Shown here: piece after piece, positions 40,746 through 49,159 of the stretch
How positions within the stretch are numbered: position 1 is the stretch's first letter
How the letters are laid out: each line of letters starts with the position of its first letter
Assembly (NCBI GenBank): GCA_002316005.1
Contig: DCIM01000012.1
Coordinates: 1 to 51,556 of the forward strand
Source: Prevotellaceae bacterium UBA1726
GTDB lineage: Bacteria; Bacteroidota; Bacteroidia; Bacteroidales; Bacteroidaceae
Length of the DNA stretch: 51,556 bases
Reading direction: 5' to 3'
Position numbers and translations under genes: made by a program
Notes under the pieces: model-generated
The model's input: only the letters and a program-made list of their open reading frames with translations
Told to the model about the DNA's origin: nothing
Databases searched by the model: none

Positions 40746-42383
40746 ATGAAGAGACTTTACACAAGAATCATCGTGTTGCTTATGTTGTTTTGCGGCATGG
40801 CGACAACGGCAAATGCCGACTCAGTGCGCAAACTGAAACGCCAGACTTTCTATGGCGATGCCCAGGGAGCATTTGGCGATATCGCTTCGCGAAAGATTGA
40901 CTATCTGTACGACAAGCAGAATAAGTTAATCCGTACCGTAGAAACTACGGTAGATGCCTATGGTCAGTCGTGGGAACTGACACATTATAATAAATACGAG
41001 TACGACGCGAACAGCAACCTCGTGCAGACTTCCTCGCTGACTTATGGTCTTTTCGATTATGGCGATTTTGGCTATGACGAGTCGAAGGATTCGGTCAACT
41101 ACGAATACAACGACAAGAACCAATGCATAAAGGAGTCGCACAAGTATGTTGTCTATGAGTACACTTACGATGAGCAAGGAAGGAAACTCACTTCTTCGAA
41201 ATGGAACATCAACTCCATAACGGGCAGCATGAGCAACGACCTTGTGGAGACCTACAGCGACTTCAATGCTCAGGGCAACCCTTGCACCATCACAGCGACA
41301 AGTCCTTCGGGCAAGAGTTGGAATGAATATACCGGCGTCATCACTTACAACGAAAACGGCAACAAGACATCGGAAAAGCACTACGACTCGGACGGAATGA
41401 TGACCATGCACGAAACATGGACTTACGATGGCGATTTCCTTACAGAATATATCGTATACAATGTGCTTGATGGTCAGGACATGGGTGGTACAAAGACCAT
41501 CTACACCGCTGTAGACGGCGACAAGGACCGCGTGATGTGCAATGTATATGGAAGTGACGAGAAGGGCGAATATACCGAGCATTTCGGCGGGACAGATTGT
41601 CTGTACGAGTACGATTACTTCGACGGTGAGGTTTACTCCCCTACTCTTGTGGCTGAGGAGTCGGCAGAGGGTGTAAACAATGTTGAGCTTACATTCTCTG
41701 TACCAGAGATAGCTCTCATGGGCGCTTATGCCTCAATCTATCGTAATGGTGTGAAGGTGGCAGACGAAATCAATCTTGAAGAACTCTTAGGCTATGATGA
41801 GAACGAACAACCAGTGGCTCGTTTCACCGATAATGGTGTGAAGAACGGCTATCAAGAATATGTGGTTGTTTTGAAGGTGATGAACGGCTACGATGCTGAC
41901 GACAATATCGTGATGAATTCTTTGAACTCGTCGAATATCGCAACAGTAACCCTCAATACCGAACTGCCGTCAGCAACCGACTTACATGTGGTTTCTATCC
42001 GCAAGGATTTCGATGGCAACACCTTTGTGACCGTAGGATGGACAAACCCAGAAATGAGCGAGGCGCTTGAATACCAGAACACTCACCTCTTCTTTGAGAA
42101 CATGCAGATTGAGGAGAATGCCACTACCGATCCAACTGTGACAAAACTCGAGGCTGACTTCGGCATTGAGACTGTGAAGACGGTGTTCGTTCAGACAAAC
42201 TATAAGTTTGGTCGTGCCAACTCAGAGTTGTTCACCATCGACCTTGACAACTACACAGGCATCAAGAACCTTGAACCTGAAACCAGAACATTGACACCCG
42301 AAACCTACAACCTCTCCGGCCAGCGTGTCAGCGAGAACTACAAAGGCCTCGTCATCAAAAATGGCAAGAAGATTGTTAAGTAA
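40746..42383 (+). CDS. Secreted YD-repeat-like protein with C-terminal sorting tail
   Basis: 545 residues with a signal peptide (MKRLYTRIIVLLMLFCGMAT). The N-terminal ~270 residues contain many tyrosine/aspartate strands of the type YEYDANSNLVQTSS, YEYNDKNQCIKES and YTYDEQGRKLTSSK, reminiscent of RHS/YD repeats; the middle has two fibronectin-like segments. The tail TYNLSGQRVSENYKGLVIKN followed by GKKIVK matches the Prevotella/Porphyromonas C-terminal domain used for export and surface attachment. The spacer EPETRTLTPETYNL is encoded by GGTTTCA-like heptads read on the other strand. Confidence 0.7.
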   Translation: MKRLYTRIIVLLMLFCGMATTANADSVRKLKRQTFYGDAQGAFGDIASRKIDYLYDKQNKLIRTVETTVDAYGQSWELTHYNKYEYDANSNLVQTSSLTYGLFDYGDFGYDESKDSVNYEYNDKNQCIKESHKYVVYEYTYDEQGRKLTSSKWNINSITGSMSNDLVETYSDFNAQGNPCTITATSPSGKSWNEYTGVITYNENGNKTSEKHYDSDGMMTMHETWTYDGDFLTEYIVYNVLDGQDMGGTKTIYTAVDGDKDRVMCNVYGSDEKGEYTEHFGGTDCLYEYDYFDGEVYSPTLVAEESAEGVNNVELTFSVPEIALMGAYASIYRNGVKVADEINLEELLGYDENEQPVARFTDNGVKNGYQEYVVVLKVMNGYDADDNIVMNSLNSSNIATVTLNTELPSATDLHVVSIRKDFDGNTFVTVGWTNPEMSEALEYQNTHLFFENMQIEENATTDPTVTKLEADFGIETVKTVFVQTNYKFGRANSELFTIDLDNYTGIKNLEPETRTLTPETYNLSGQRVSENYKGLVIKNGKKIVK

Positions 42384-42410
42384 TAGGTGATAAATAACAG
42401 GAAAAAAAAT

Positions 42411-42440
42411 AGCCGTCTCAAATACGAGGCGGCTTTTTTT
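42411..42440 (+). terminator. Terminator after the YD-repeat-like gene
   Basis: AGCCGTCTC (42411-42419) with GAGGCGGCT (42426-42434), followed by seven T. Confidence 0.9.
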
Positions 42441-42481
42441 ATAGTAGGACCTGATCCTATTATCAGGAATAACAAAGGCGG

Positions 42482-43309
42482 TTACTTCTTGATATAATGG
42501 CGGACCCAGTCGATTTCCATCTTTATCGGGAGATCCTTTGGATCAACTTCACCGACCCACTTGCCTCCAAGTTGCATATCAATAAGCATGAACCAAGGAC
42601 GGATGAATGGGAACTGTCCCTCGGCTTCTGCTTCCTTATCGTCAAGGCGTGGATAAGCAAACGAGCGCTGACCATTTGTAGAGAGCACTACGCTATCCTT
42701 GTGAAACTCAACAGCATAGACATTGAAATCATCGACATTGATTGGAATAGTGGCATAATGAGGAGGAATGGAATCCTTCTTCAAATCGTATGTGTAGTGG
42801 GTGTGAATAGTCTGATAGGCGATAGAATCGAAGTTGAGACGCTCCATCATATCAATCTCTCCCCCATGAGGCCACTCATCAACACGCTCAAATGGCATAA
42901 GCCATATTGCAGGCCAAGCACCACGAGCTCCTTGCAGACGAGCACGCACCTCAATACGACCCTCTGCCGGGAAAGCATGCTTGTTCATTGATGCAACACC
43001 GGCTGTAAGATATTGAGCAGTGTCATTTTCGATGGTAATCTGTCCGTCAACAAGTGATTCTGGCGAAACTGGGTTAGGATTGACAATGCCCCAAAGAACC
43101 AGCATTCCATCGCGCACTTCAAGAAGATCTTCACGCAACGACTGGGTGTTCTGCCAATCGGCAGTACCACGATATGTGCGACTCCAAACGGTAGTGTCGA
43201 GTTGTGTTCCGTCGAAGTTTTCCTCCCACACGAGTTCCCATTTCCCTTCACGCGAACCACATGAGGCAATCATTGCACACACGAATAAGAACGATAATAC
43301 TTTTTTCAT
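42482..43309 (-). CDS. Glycoside hydrolase family 16 lipoprotein
   Basis: 275 residues. A lipoprotein signal (MKKVLSFLFVCAMIASC) precedes a beta-jelly-roll with the catalytic ExDxxE motif in GGEIDMMERL (E151, D153, E156). Typical GH16 segments WELVWEENFDGTQLD, GRIEVRARLQGARGAWPAIW and IDWVRHY are present. Family members hydrolyse beta-1,3/1,4-glucans (laminarinase or lichenase) or marine galactans; the sequence around the motif favours a glucanase. ATG 43309 is used. Confidence 0.92.
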   Translation of the reverse strand: MKKVLSFLFVCAMIASCGSREGKWELVWEENFDGTQLDTTVWSRTYRGTADWQNTQSLREDLLEVRDGMLVLWGIVNPNPVSPESLVDGQITIENDTAQYLTAGVASMNKHAFPAEGRIEVRARLQGARGAWPAIWLMPFERVDEWPHGGEIDMMERLNFDSIAYQTIHTHYTYDLKKDSIPPHYATIPINVDDFNVYAVEFHKDSVVLSTNGQRSFAYPRLDDKEAEAEGQFPFIRPWFMLIDMQLGGKWVGEVDPKDLPIKMEIDWVRHYIKK

Positions 43310-43376
43310 AATAGATTGTTTTGGGTTATAAAAATCCCCAAAGCCCATTAGGACTCTGAGGAATAAAATAGTTACC

Positions 43377-44477
43377 TTATTTATTTTCTTCTGCAGGAAG
43401 TTCGTGCTCTTCTTTTTCCTTTGTCACATAGCGTTGCCAATAAGCCATGAGGAGAGTTGTGAGTGGCAGAGCAATGATCAATCCAATGAAACCGAGCAAT
43501 GCACCCCAGATTGAGAGTGAGAGCAGAAGAACGGCGGGGTTCAGGCCCATTGCCTTTCCCATTACCTTTGGTGTCACAACCATATCAATGATAATCTGAA
43601 CGATGATGAACACGGCAACGGCCATTGCGAAAATCACCCAGAAGTTCTGTCCTGTATCAGCGGCTTTCATCAGTGCGAGGAAGGCCGTTGGAATGAGCGC
43701 GAAGGTATGGAGATAAGGCACAAGGTCGAGAATACCGATGAGGATTCCAAGACCTATAGCCATTGGGAAATCGATGATGGTGAAACCTATGCAGAAGAGG
43801 ATTCCCATTATGAGGGCAACCATTCCCTGTCCACGGATATAACTGTTCAAAGCACGCTCTACATCGCGCATCACATCCTGCCAGAATGGGCGGTTCTTCT
43901 CTGGGAAAATCTTTATCCAGCGCTTTGTCAGATACTCATAATCCAAAAGGATGAAGAACATATAGAGGAGCATGATACACGAACCAATAATGCTCATGAT
44001 GATGCTCGCCGTATGGTTTACGAACGAGTAAATCTTTGGAATGAGAGCCTTCACTGTATCTGCAAAATCCTTGCTCGCAAAGAACTCCTCTATTTCCTTC
44101 TGGTTCTCCTGCATATAGTCCTGCACATAGCCATAGACACTGTCGTAGTTGGTGGTTGAGTAGATGTAGTTTACTACAAAATGGCCCAATTTCTCAAACT
44201 GCGCAATCATTGGCGGAATGATGAGGAGAATGATTCCTGTGAACACAGCAATGGTGGCAAGCATCGTAATGATGATAGCCACAGCTCGAATACGGATGTG
44301 AAGACGACGCTGAACAAACTGCACTACAGGATAGAGCAGATAGGCAAAGAACCATGCAATGAAGAATGGCAGCAGAACATCGCTGAGATAGTTCACGGCA
44401 AAAAGCACTGCTCCTACAAGCAACGCAATACCGACCCAACGAACGAGTTTGTCTAAAGTGATTTTATTATCTTCCAT
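43377..44477 (-). CDS. AI-2E family (PerM-type) membrane permease
   Basis: 366 residues with about seven or eight helices: VGIALLVGAVLFAVNYLSDV, LLPFFIAWFFAYLLYPVVQ, a long amphipathic region 120-200, then GMVALIMGILFCIGFTIID, GILIGILDLVPYLHTFALIP and GLNPAVLLLSLSIWGALLGF. The family was named after an autoinducer-2 exporter, but most members have unknown cargo or act as Na+/H+ antiporters. ATG 44477 begins MEDNKITLDK; the upstream extension translates the heptad array. Confidence 0.88.
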   Translation of the reverse strand: MEDNKITLDKLVRWVGIALLVGAVLFAVNYLSDVLLPFFIAWFFAYLLYPVVQFVQRRLHIRIRAVAIIITMLATIAVFTGIILLIIPPMIAQFEKLGHFVVNYIYSTTNYDSVYGYVQDYMQENQKEIEEFFASKDFADTVKALIPKIYSFVNHTASIIMSIIGSCIMLLYMFFILLDYEYLTKRWIKIFPEKNRPFWQDVMRDVERALNSYIRGQGMVALIMGILFCIGFTIIDFPMAIGLGILIGILDLVPYLHTFALIPTAFLALMKAADTGQNFWVIFAMAVAVFIIVQIIIDMVVTPKVMGKAMGLNPAVLLLSLSIWGALLGFIGLIIALPLTTLLMAYWQRYVTKEKEEHELPAEENK

Positions 44478-44499
44478 AATATGGAGAGGGTCAAAGTTC

Positions 44500-44534
44500 C
44501 AGGTTTCAAGTTTCAGGTTACAAGTTTCAGGTTT
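44500..44534. repeat. Five-unit CARGTTW heptad array at the tdk stop
   Basis: CAGGTTT, CAAGTTT, CAGGTTA, CAAGTTT, CAGGTTT in perfect 7-bp register, the last unit overlapping the tdk stop codon. Confidence 0.85.
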
Positions 44535-45117
44535 ATTTCTTCTCTTGCTCGATGGCGCGTTGATAACATTCGCGACAGAGTGGTTCATACTCTGCCTTCT
44601 CGCCAAGGAGCACGAGTTTGTCGTTCTGCACGAGTCGGTGACTGACATAAGCCAGATTACCGCATTTCACGCAGATGGCATGTACCTTTGTTACCTCGTC
44701 GGCAATAGCACAAAGAGCAGGAATAGGACCGAACGGTACTCCCTGGAAGTCCATATCGAGTCCTGCCACAATGACACGAACACCACGATTGGCGAGTTCG
44801 TTGCATACTGGTACGATATTCTCGTCGAGAAACTGTGCCTCGTCTATACCCACAACATCGAGTTCTGACGAAAGCAGAAGAATTGTCGAAGATGAATCGA
44901 CTGGTGTTGAACTGATGACATTTTTGTCGTGGCTCACCACATCAGCCACTGAATAGCGTACATCGATAGCCGGTTTGAATATCTCTACACGCTGCTTAGC
45001 AAACTTTGCACGCTTCATACGGCGAATCAATTCCTCTGTTTTTCCAGAGAACATCGAACCGCAAACCACTTCAATTCGTCCAGGGCGATGACCCTCGCCT
45101 ACAAGATTTTCCATCAT
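44533..45117 (-). CDS. tdk: Thymidine kinase
   Basis: 194 residues: P-loop GSMFSGKTEELIRRM, Walker B-like GIDEAQFLDENIV, the lasso and zinc site CVKCGNLAYVSHRL with CRECYQ. Type II (TK1-like) enzyme of pyrimidine salvage, phosphorylating thymidine with ATP. ATG 45117 (MMENLVGEG) is chosen rather than a GTG at 45138, which overlaps the promoter core. Transcribed away from rsmI, followed by the permease gene. Confidence 0.95.
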   Translation of the reverse strand: MMENLVGEGHRPGRIEVVCGSMFSGKTEELIRRMKRAKFAKQRVEIFKPAIDVRYSVADVVSHDKNVISSTPVDSSSTILLLSSELDVVGIDEAQFLDENIVPVCNELANRGVRVIVAGLDMDFQGVPFGPIPALCAIADEVTKVHAICVKCGNLAYVSHRLVQNDKLVLLGEKAEYEPLCRECYQRAIEQEKK

Positions 45118-45137
45118 AAATAGTAATTTTCTGTTCA

Positions 45138-45168
45138 CAAAGTTACGAAGACTTTTAAAAAAAGCAAA
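45138..45168 (-). promoter_or_regulatory. tdk promoter
   Basis: Minus-strand TTTG (45168-45165), 19 nt, TAACTTTG (45145-45138), ~13-20 nt before the ATG. Confidence 0.7.
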
Positions 45169-45184
45169 AGAAATGGCAACTTTT

Positions 45185-45216
45185 TTTGATATTATGCAGA
45201 TTAATTATTACCTTTG
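45185..45216 (+). promoter_or_regulatory. rsmI promoter, start site next to the ATG
   Basis: TTTG (45185-45188), 20 nt, TACCTTTG (45209-45216); transcription should begin about 45223, with the ATG at 45225. Confidence 0.7.
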
Positions 45217-45224
45217 CGAGGATT

Positions 45225-45944
45225 ATGGGCACTTTATATATTGTACCTACTCCTGTGGGCAACATGGAGGACATGACTCTACGAGCCATTCGCATACTCA
45301 AAGAAGCGGATATCGTACTGGCTGAGGATACTCGTACATCGGGTATTCTCCTTAAGCATTTTGATATTAAGAACCACCTTATGTCGCATCATAAATTCAA
45401 TGAGCATGGCACTACTGCTGGCATCATCGAACGACTGAAAGCGGGACAGACGGTGGCTGTCATCAGCGATGCCGGTACTCCGGGCATTAGCGATCCGGGA
45501 TTCCTTGTGGCTCGCGAGGCAGCAAAGGCTGGTATCGAGGTTGTATGCCTTCCTGGGGCAACGGCTTGCATCCCGGCTATCGTATCGAGCGGTCTTCCTT
45601 GCGACAGATTCTGCTTCGAGGGTTTCCTTCCTCAGAAGAAGGGACGTCAGACTCATCTTGAGTCACTAAAGACCGAACGCCGTACAATGATTTTCTACGA
45701 GTCGCCTTATCGCTTGTTAAAGACTCTCCAACAGTTTGCTGAGACTTTCGGCGAGGAGCGTCAGGTAAGTGTGGCTCGCGAGATTTCGAAGGTCCACGAG
45801 GAAAGTGTCCGTGGTTCGCTTGCAGAGGTCATCGCACATTTCACCGAGACAGAGCCAAAGGGCGAGATTGTTATTGTCCTTGCCGGCGACACTTCAAAGC
45901 CTCAGAAGGAGAAGAAAAATAAGTATTCCGACAAACAAGATTAA
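45225..45944 (+). CDS. rsmI: 16S rRNA (cytidine1402-2'-O)-methyltransferase
   Basis: 239 residues in the tetrapyrrole-methylase fold: MGTLYIVPTPVGNMEDMTLR, VLAEDTRTSGILLKHF, AVISDAGTPGISDPG and FYESPYRLLKTL are hallmark RsmI blocks. It methylates the 2'-OH of C1402 in the decoding centre. The ATG at 45225 directly follows the predicted transcription start, so it may be leaderless. Downstream by 22 bases is a lipoprotein gene. Confidence 0.96.
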   Translation: MGTLYIVPTPVGNMEDMTLRAIRILKEADIVLAEDTRTSGILLKHFDIKNHLMSHHKFNEHGTTAGIIERLKAGQTVAVISDAGTPGISDPGFLVAREAAKAGIEVVCLPGATACIPAIVSSGLPCDRFCFEGFLPQKKGRQTHLESLKTERRTMIFYESPYRLLKTLQQFAETFGEERQVSVAREISKVHEESVRGSLAEVIAHFTETEPKGEIVIVLAGDTSKPQKEKKNKYSDKQD

Positions 45945-45966
45945 CGAAACAACTAAACTTATCATA

Positions 45967-46821
45967 ATGAAAAAACTGATTTTTGCTGTGCTTTTCATCA
46001 GCGCATTCGTATTAACATCCTGCGAAGAGAAGAAGTCGGCAGCTCCTACCGAAAACACTGAGCGCATAGACTCTCTTCAGCGTGTCATAGTACAGAAGGA
46101 AAACGAAATCAACGATATGCTCGGTACTCTTAACGCCATCCAGGAGGGATTGCGCCAGATTAGCGAGGCAGAAAACCGTGTGACCATCGTCAAGGACGGC
46201 GAGTCAACAAACAAGACTTCGCAGATTCAGGAGAATATTCAGTTTATCTCCCAGCAGATGAAGCGTAATCGCGAACTGGTTTCAAAACTTCGTCAGCAAC
46301 TTCGTGAGAGTAGCCTAAAGAGCGACAAACTGAGGGAGACCATCGACGGACTTGTTCAGCAACTCGATGCCAAGGATCGCGAACTTCAGCAACTCCGTGC
46401 CGAACTCAACACAAAGGATATCCATATCCAGGAACTCAACGATCAGGTGACCGACCTCAATACGAATGTCAACACTTTGTCGGAGGAGAGCGCTCAGAAG
46501 AGCAAGACTATCTCTACTCAGGACAAGCAGCTCAACACTGCTTACTATGTCTTCGGTACAAAGTCGGAACTCAAGGCACAGAACATCCTTGAGAACGATC
46601 GCGTCCTGCAGTCAAACTTCAACAAGAGTTATTTCACCAAGGTTGACATTCGTGTTGATAAGGAGATCAAGCTCTATACGAAGTCGGCAAAGATTCTCAC
46701 TGCCCACCCTTCAAGCAGTTACACTCTGCAGAAGGATGCCAACAAGCAATATGTGCTTCGCATCACCAACCCAGAATCCTTCTGGAGCACAAGCAAATAT
46801 CTGGTTGTATTAGTGAAATAA
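45967..46821 (+). CDS. Coiled-coil lipoprotein of unknown function
   Basis: 284 residues. A lipoprotein signal (MKKLIFAVLFISAFVLTSC) is followed by a heptad-rich coiled coil from ~35 to ~185 (IDSLQRVIVQKENEINDML, later LRQQLRESSLKSDKLRETI) and a small C-terminal beta domain (YFTKVDIRVDKEIKLYTKSA, SSSYTLQKDANKQYVLRIT). This layout is frequent in Bacteroidetes envelope proteins, without an assigned role. It follows rsmI closely and probably shares its transcript. Confidence 0.8.
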   Translation: MKKLIFAVLFISAFVLTSCEEKKSAAPTENTERIDSLQRVIVQKENEINDMLGTLNAIQEGLRQISEAENRVTIVKDGESTNKTSQIQENIQFISQQMKRNRELVSKLRQQLRESSLKSDKLRETIDGLVQQLDAKDRELQQLRAELNTKDIHIQELNDQVTDLNTNVNTLSEESAQKSKTISTQDKQLNTAYYVFGTKSELKAQNILENDRVLQSNFNKSYFTKVDIRVDKEIKLYTKSAKILTAHPSSSYTLQKDANKQYVLRITNPESFWSTSKYLVVLVK

Positions 46822-46857
46822 TCTATAATATCTAGAATTTCTAGAACCTCTAGAATA
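46821..46857. repeat. 9-bp TCTAGAANN tandem repeats
   Basis: TCTAGAATT, TCTAGAACC, TCTAGAATA, preceded by ATCTATAAT; each unit carries the palindrome TCTAGA. It lies in the short gap between the lipoprotein gene and tadA. Confidence 0.7.
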
Positions 46858-46869
46858 TCAAGCAAAAAG

Positions 46870-47304
46870 ATGACAAAAGACGAGGAATATATGCGCAAGG
46901 CCTTGCAAGAGGCTGAGATGGCAATGGCTGAGGGGGAAATTCCTATCGGTGCTGTCATCGTGTGCAAGGACCGCATCCTCGCTCGTGCCCACAACCTCAC
47001 AGAGACGCTCCACGATGTGACGGCTCATGCTGAGATGCAAGCTATTACTTCTGCTGCCGATATGCTTGGCGGGAAATATCTTCAGGACTGCACGCTCTAT
47101 GTCACCGTCGAACCGTGCATCATGTGTGCTGGAGCTATCGGTTGGGCACAGATTAGTCGCATCGTCTATGGTGCTCCTGATGTGAAGCGTGGCTATTCGG
47201 AGTATGCTCCAAAGGCTTTCCATCCTCGTGCTGAGGTCATCGGTGGTGTCCTCGAAGAGGAATGCAAGAAACTGATGCAGGATTTCTTCAAATCAAAAAG
47301 ATAA
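46870..47304 (+). CDS. tadA: tRNA-specific adenosine deaminase
   Basis: 144 residues with the zinc motifs HAEMQA (H and catalytic E) and PCIMCAGAI (PCxxC), plus AEGEIPIGAVIV at the start of the fold. It deaminates A34 to inosine in tRNA-Arg(ACG). Guanine deaminase is a related alternative, but the N-terminal segment and length fit TadA. Confidence 0.9.
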   Translation: MTKDEEYMRKALQEAEMAMAEGEIPIGAVIVCKDRILARAHNLTETLHDVTAHAEMQAITSAADMLGGKYLQDCTLYVTVEPCIMCAGAIGWAQISRIVYGAPDVKRGYSEYAPKAFHPRAEVIGGVLEEECKKLMQDFFKSKR

Positions 47305-47310
47305 ATCCAT

Positions 47311-47346
47311 CATCATTTATAATTTATCATTTAGGCCTAAAAGGCC
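47311..47346. repeat. Solo hairpin-heptad array between tadA and yraN
   Basis: On the minus strand: hairpin GGCC-TTTTA-GGCC (47346-47334), then TAAATGATAAATTATAAATG. Same layout as cassette 2 ends, without a gene. Confidence 0.6.
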
Positions 47347-47352
47347 GCATCT

Positions 47353-47727
47353 ATGGCAAAGCATAACGAACTTGGCAAATGGGGCGAGGATTTCGCCGAG
47401 AAATACTTAGTCGAGCATGGATATTCCATCCGTGAGCGCGATTGGCATCTTGGCAAGCGTGATGTTGATATCATTGCCATCACGGCCGATATGCGCACCA
47501 TCGTATTCGTTGAGGTGAAGACTCGCGAACAGGACGAGGTGATGGATCCTTCCGAGGCTGTAAACCGTCAGAAGATAAAGAGCATTGGATACTGCGCAAA
47601 CTCCTACATTAAGGACTTCAATCTCGACATGGAAGTTCGCTTCGACATAATAAGTATCGTGGGCGATGGAAAAAGTGAACCGAAACTGACTCACATTGAA
47701 GACGCCTTTAACCCTTGTCTGGTATGA
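47353..47727 (+). CDS. YraN/UPF0102 family nuclease-fold protein
   Basis: 124 residues: MAKHNELGKWGEDFAEKYL, then GKRDVDIIAITADMRTIVFV and EVKTRE, giving the D-x(n)-E-x-K nuclease signature, and AVNRQKIKSIGYCANSYI. The fold resembles Holliday junction resolvases; the cellular role is unsettled. The stop overlaps the birA start (ATGA), showing coupling. Confidence 0.9.
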   Translation: MAKHNELGKWGEDFAEKYLVEHGYSIRERDWHLGKRDVDIIAITADMRTIVFVEVKTREQDEVMDPSEAVNRQKIKSIGYCANSYIKDFNLDMEVRFDIISIVGDGKSEPKLTHIEDAFNPCLV

Positions 47728-48443
47728 ATTGGAAAAGAATAGCACTTGTGGAGACCGACTCCACTAATATATATATTAATAAGGTGGAAGAAACTGATGT
47801 CGTGGTAACGACGGAGTTTCAGACTGCCGGTCGTGGACAGGGTACCAACTCATGGGAGAGCGAACCGGGCAAGAATCTGTTGTTCTCGCTAAAGGTATCC
47901 CCTACCTGGATGCACCCTCAGCGTCAGTTTCAACTGTCCATGGTTGGGGCATTGGCTGTAAAGGATGCTCTCTCCAACCTCACTGAGGGTATATCGCTCA
48001 AATGGCCTAACGACATCTATTGGCACGACAAGAAGATAAGCGGTACGCTGATTCACACAACCATCGCTGGCCGTCATCTGCAGAATATGATTTTCGGTGT
48101 CGGGGTGAATGTCAATCAGGAGGTTTTCGTGAGCGATGCTCCAAACCCGGTTTCTCTAAAGCAGATTCTCGGTGCTGACATTGACCGTGAGGAACTGCTC
48201 GCTTCAATACTCGAACATTTTGAGCATTACTACGACATGCTTCGCGAGGGTGGCGAACAAGAGGTGGTGCAGCTCTATCATGCGAGTCTCTATCGCCGTG
48301 TGGGATTCTTCGAATACGAGGATTGCGATGGGCGTTTCGAGGCAGAGACAATATGCGTGAACCCTCAAGGTCACCTCGTTCTGCGCGATACTGACGGACG
48401 TGACCGTGAATACGAATTCAAGGAAGTAAAATTTATAATATAA
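47724..48443 (+). CDS. birA: Biotin--[acetyl-CoA-carboxylase] ligase
   Basis: 239 residues, catalytic domain only: ETDSTNIYI, the biotinyl-AMP loop TAGRGQGTNSWES, KWPNDIYWHDKKISGTLIH, and FGVGVNVNQE. It lacks the N-terminal DNA-binding domain, so it is a pure ligase rather than a repressor. ATG 47724 overlaps the yraN stop and is preferred to an upstream alternative. Followed by pyrH after 5 bases. Confidence 0.93.
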   Translation: MNWKRIALVETDSTNIYINKVEETDVVVTTEFQTAGRGQGTNSWESEPGKNLLFSLKVSPTWMHPQRQFQLSMVGALAVKDALSNLTEGISLKWPNDIYWHDKKISGTLIHTTIAGRHLQNMIFGVGVNVNQEVFVSDAPNPVSLKQILGADIDREELLASILEHFEHYYDMLREGGEQEVVQLYHASLYRRVGFFEYEDCDGRFEAETICVNPQGHLVLRDTDGRDREYEFKEVKFII

Positions 48444-48448
48444 TTAAT

Positions 48449-49159
48449 ATGACAAAATTCAAGAGAATACTCCTCAAGCTCTCGGGCGAGAGTCTTGCAG
48501 GCGAACAGAAACAAGGTATTAATGTAGAGCGTCTCAACCAGTATGCTGCTCAGATTAAGGAGATTGCCGACATGGGCGTACAGATTGGTATCGTCATCGG
48601 TGGTGGTAACATCTTCCGTGGTCTCTCGGGTGCTGGCAAAGGTTTCGACCGTGTGAAGGGCGACCAGATGGGTATGTGTGCTACAGTCATCAACTCGTTG
48701 GCTCTTTCTTCTGCCCTCGACGCAGTAGGTCAGCCAAACCGTGTCCTCACTGCGATTCGTATGGAACCAATCGGTGAGTTCTACTCAAAGTGGAAGGCTA
48801 TCGACGCAATGAATCGTGGCGAGGTTGTCATCATGGGTGCTGGTACTGGTAGTCCATACTTCACTACCGACACTGGTTCTTCACTCCGTGGTATTGAGAT
48901 TGAGGCTGATGTGATGCTCAAGGGTACTCGTGTTGACGGTGTATATACTGCCGATCCTGAGAAGGACCCAACAGCGACAAAGTATCACGACATCACCTAC
49001 GAGGATGTTATTGCTCAGGGCCTGAAGGTTATGGACATCTCAGCAACAGCAATGTGTATGCAGAACAACCTCCCTATCTATGTGTTCAACATGGATATCC
49101 TCGGCAACCTGAAGAAGGTTATGGAAGGTGAGGAGATTGGTACATTGGTGCATAATTAA
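48449..49159 (+). CDS. pyrH: UMP kinase
   Basis: 236 residues of the bacterial hexameric UMP kinase: FKRILLKLSGESLAGEQKQG, VIGGGNIFRGLSGA, GTGSPYFTTDTGSSLRGIE and DGVYTADPEKDPTATKYH. It converts UMP to UDP in the cytosol, with GTP activation and UTP inhibition in most bacteria. Last gene of the tadA-yraN-birA-pyrH run, followed by a hairpin. Confidence 0.97.
   Translation: MTKFKRILLKLSGESLAGEQKQGINVERLNQYAAQIKEIADMGVQIGIVIGGGNIFRGLSGAGKGFDRVKGDQMGMCATVINSLALSSALDAVGQPNRVLTAIRMEPIGEFYSKWKAIDAMNRGEVVIMGAGTGSPYFTTDTGSSLRGIEIEADVMLKGTRVDGVYTADPEKDPTATKYHDITYEDVIAQGLKVMDISATAMCMQNNLPIYVFNMDILGNLKKVMEGEEIGTLVHN

Noticed and set aside
9148..43309. A polysaccharide utilisation locus linking GH43, GH3, GH8 and GH16
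   Set aside because: The enzymes are scattered among housekeeping genes with separate promoters, and no SusC/SusD pair is present.
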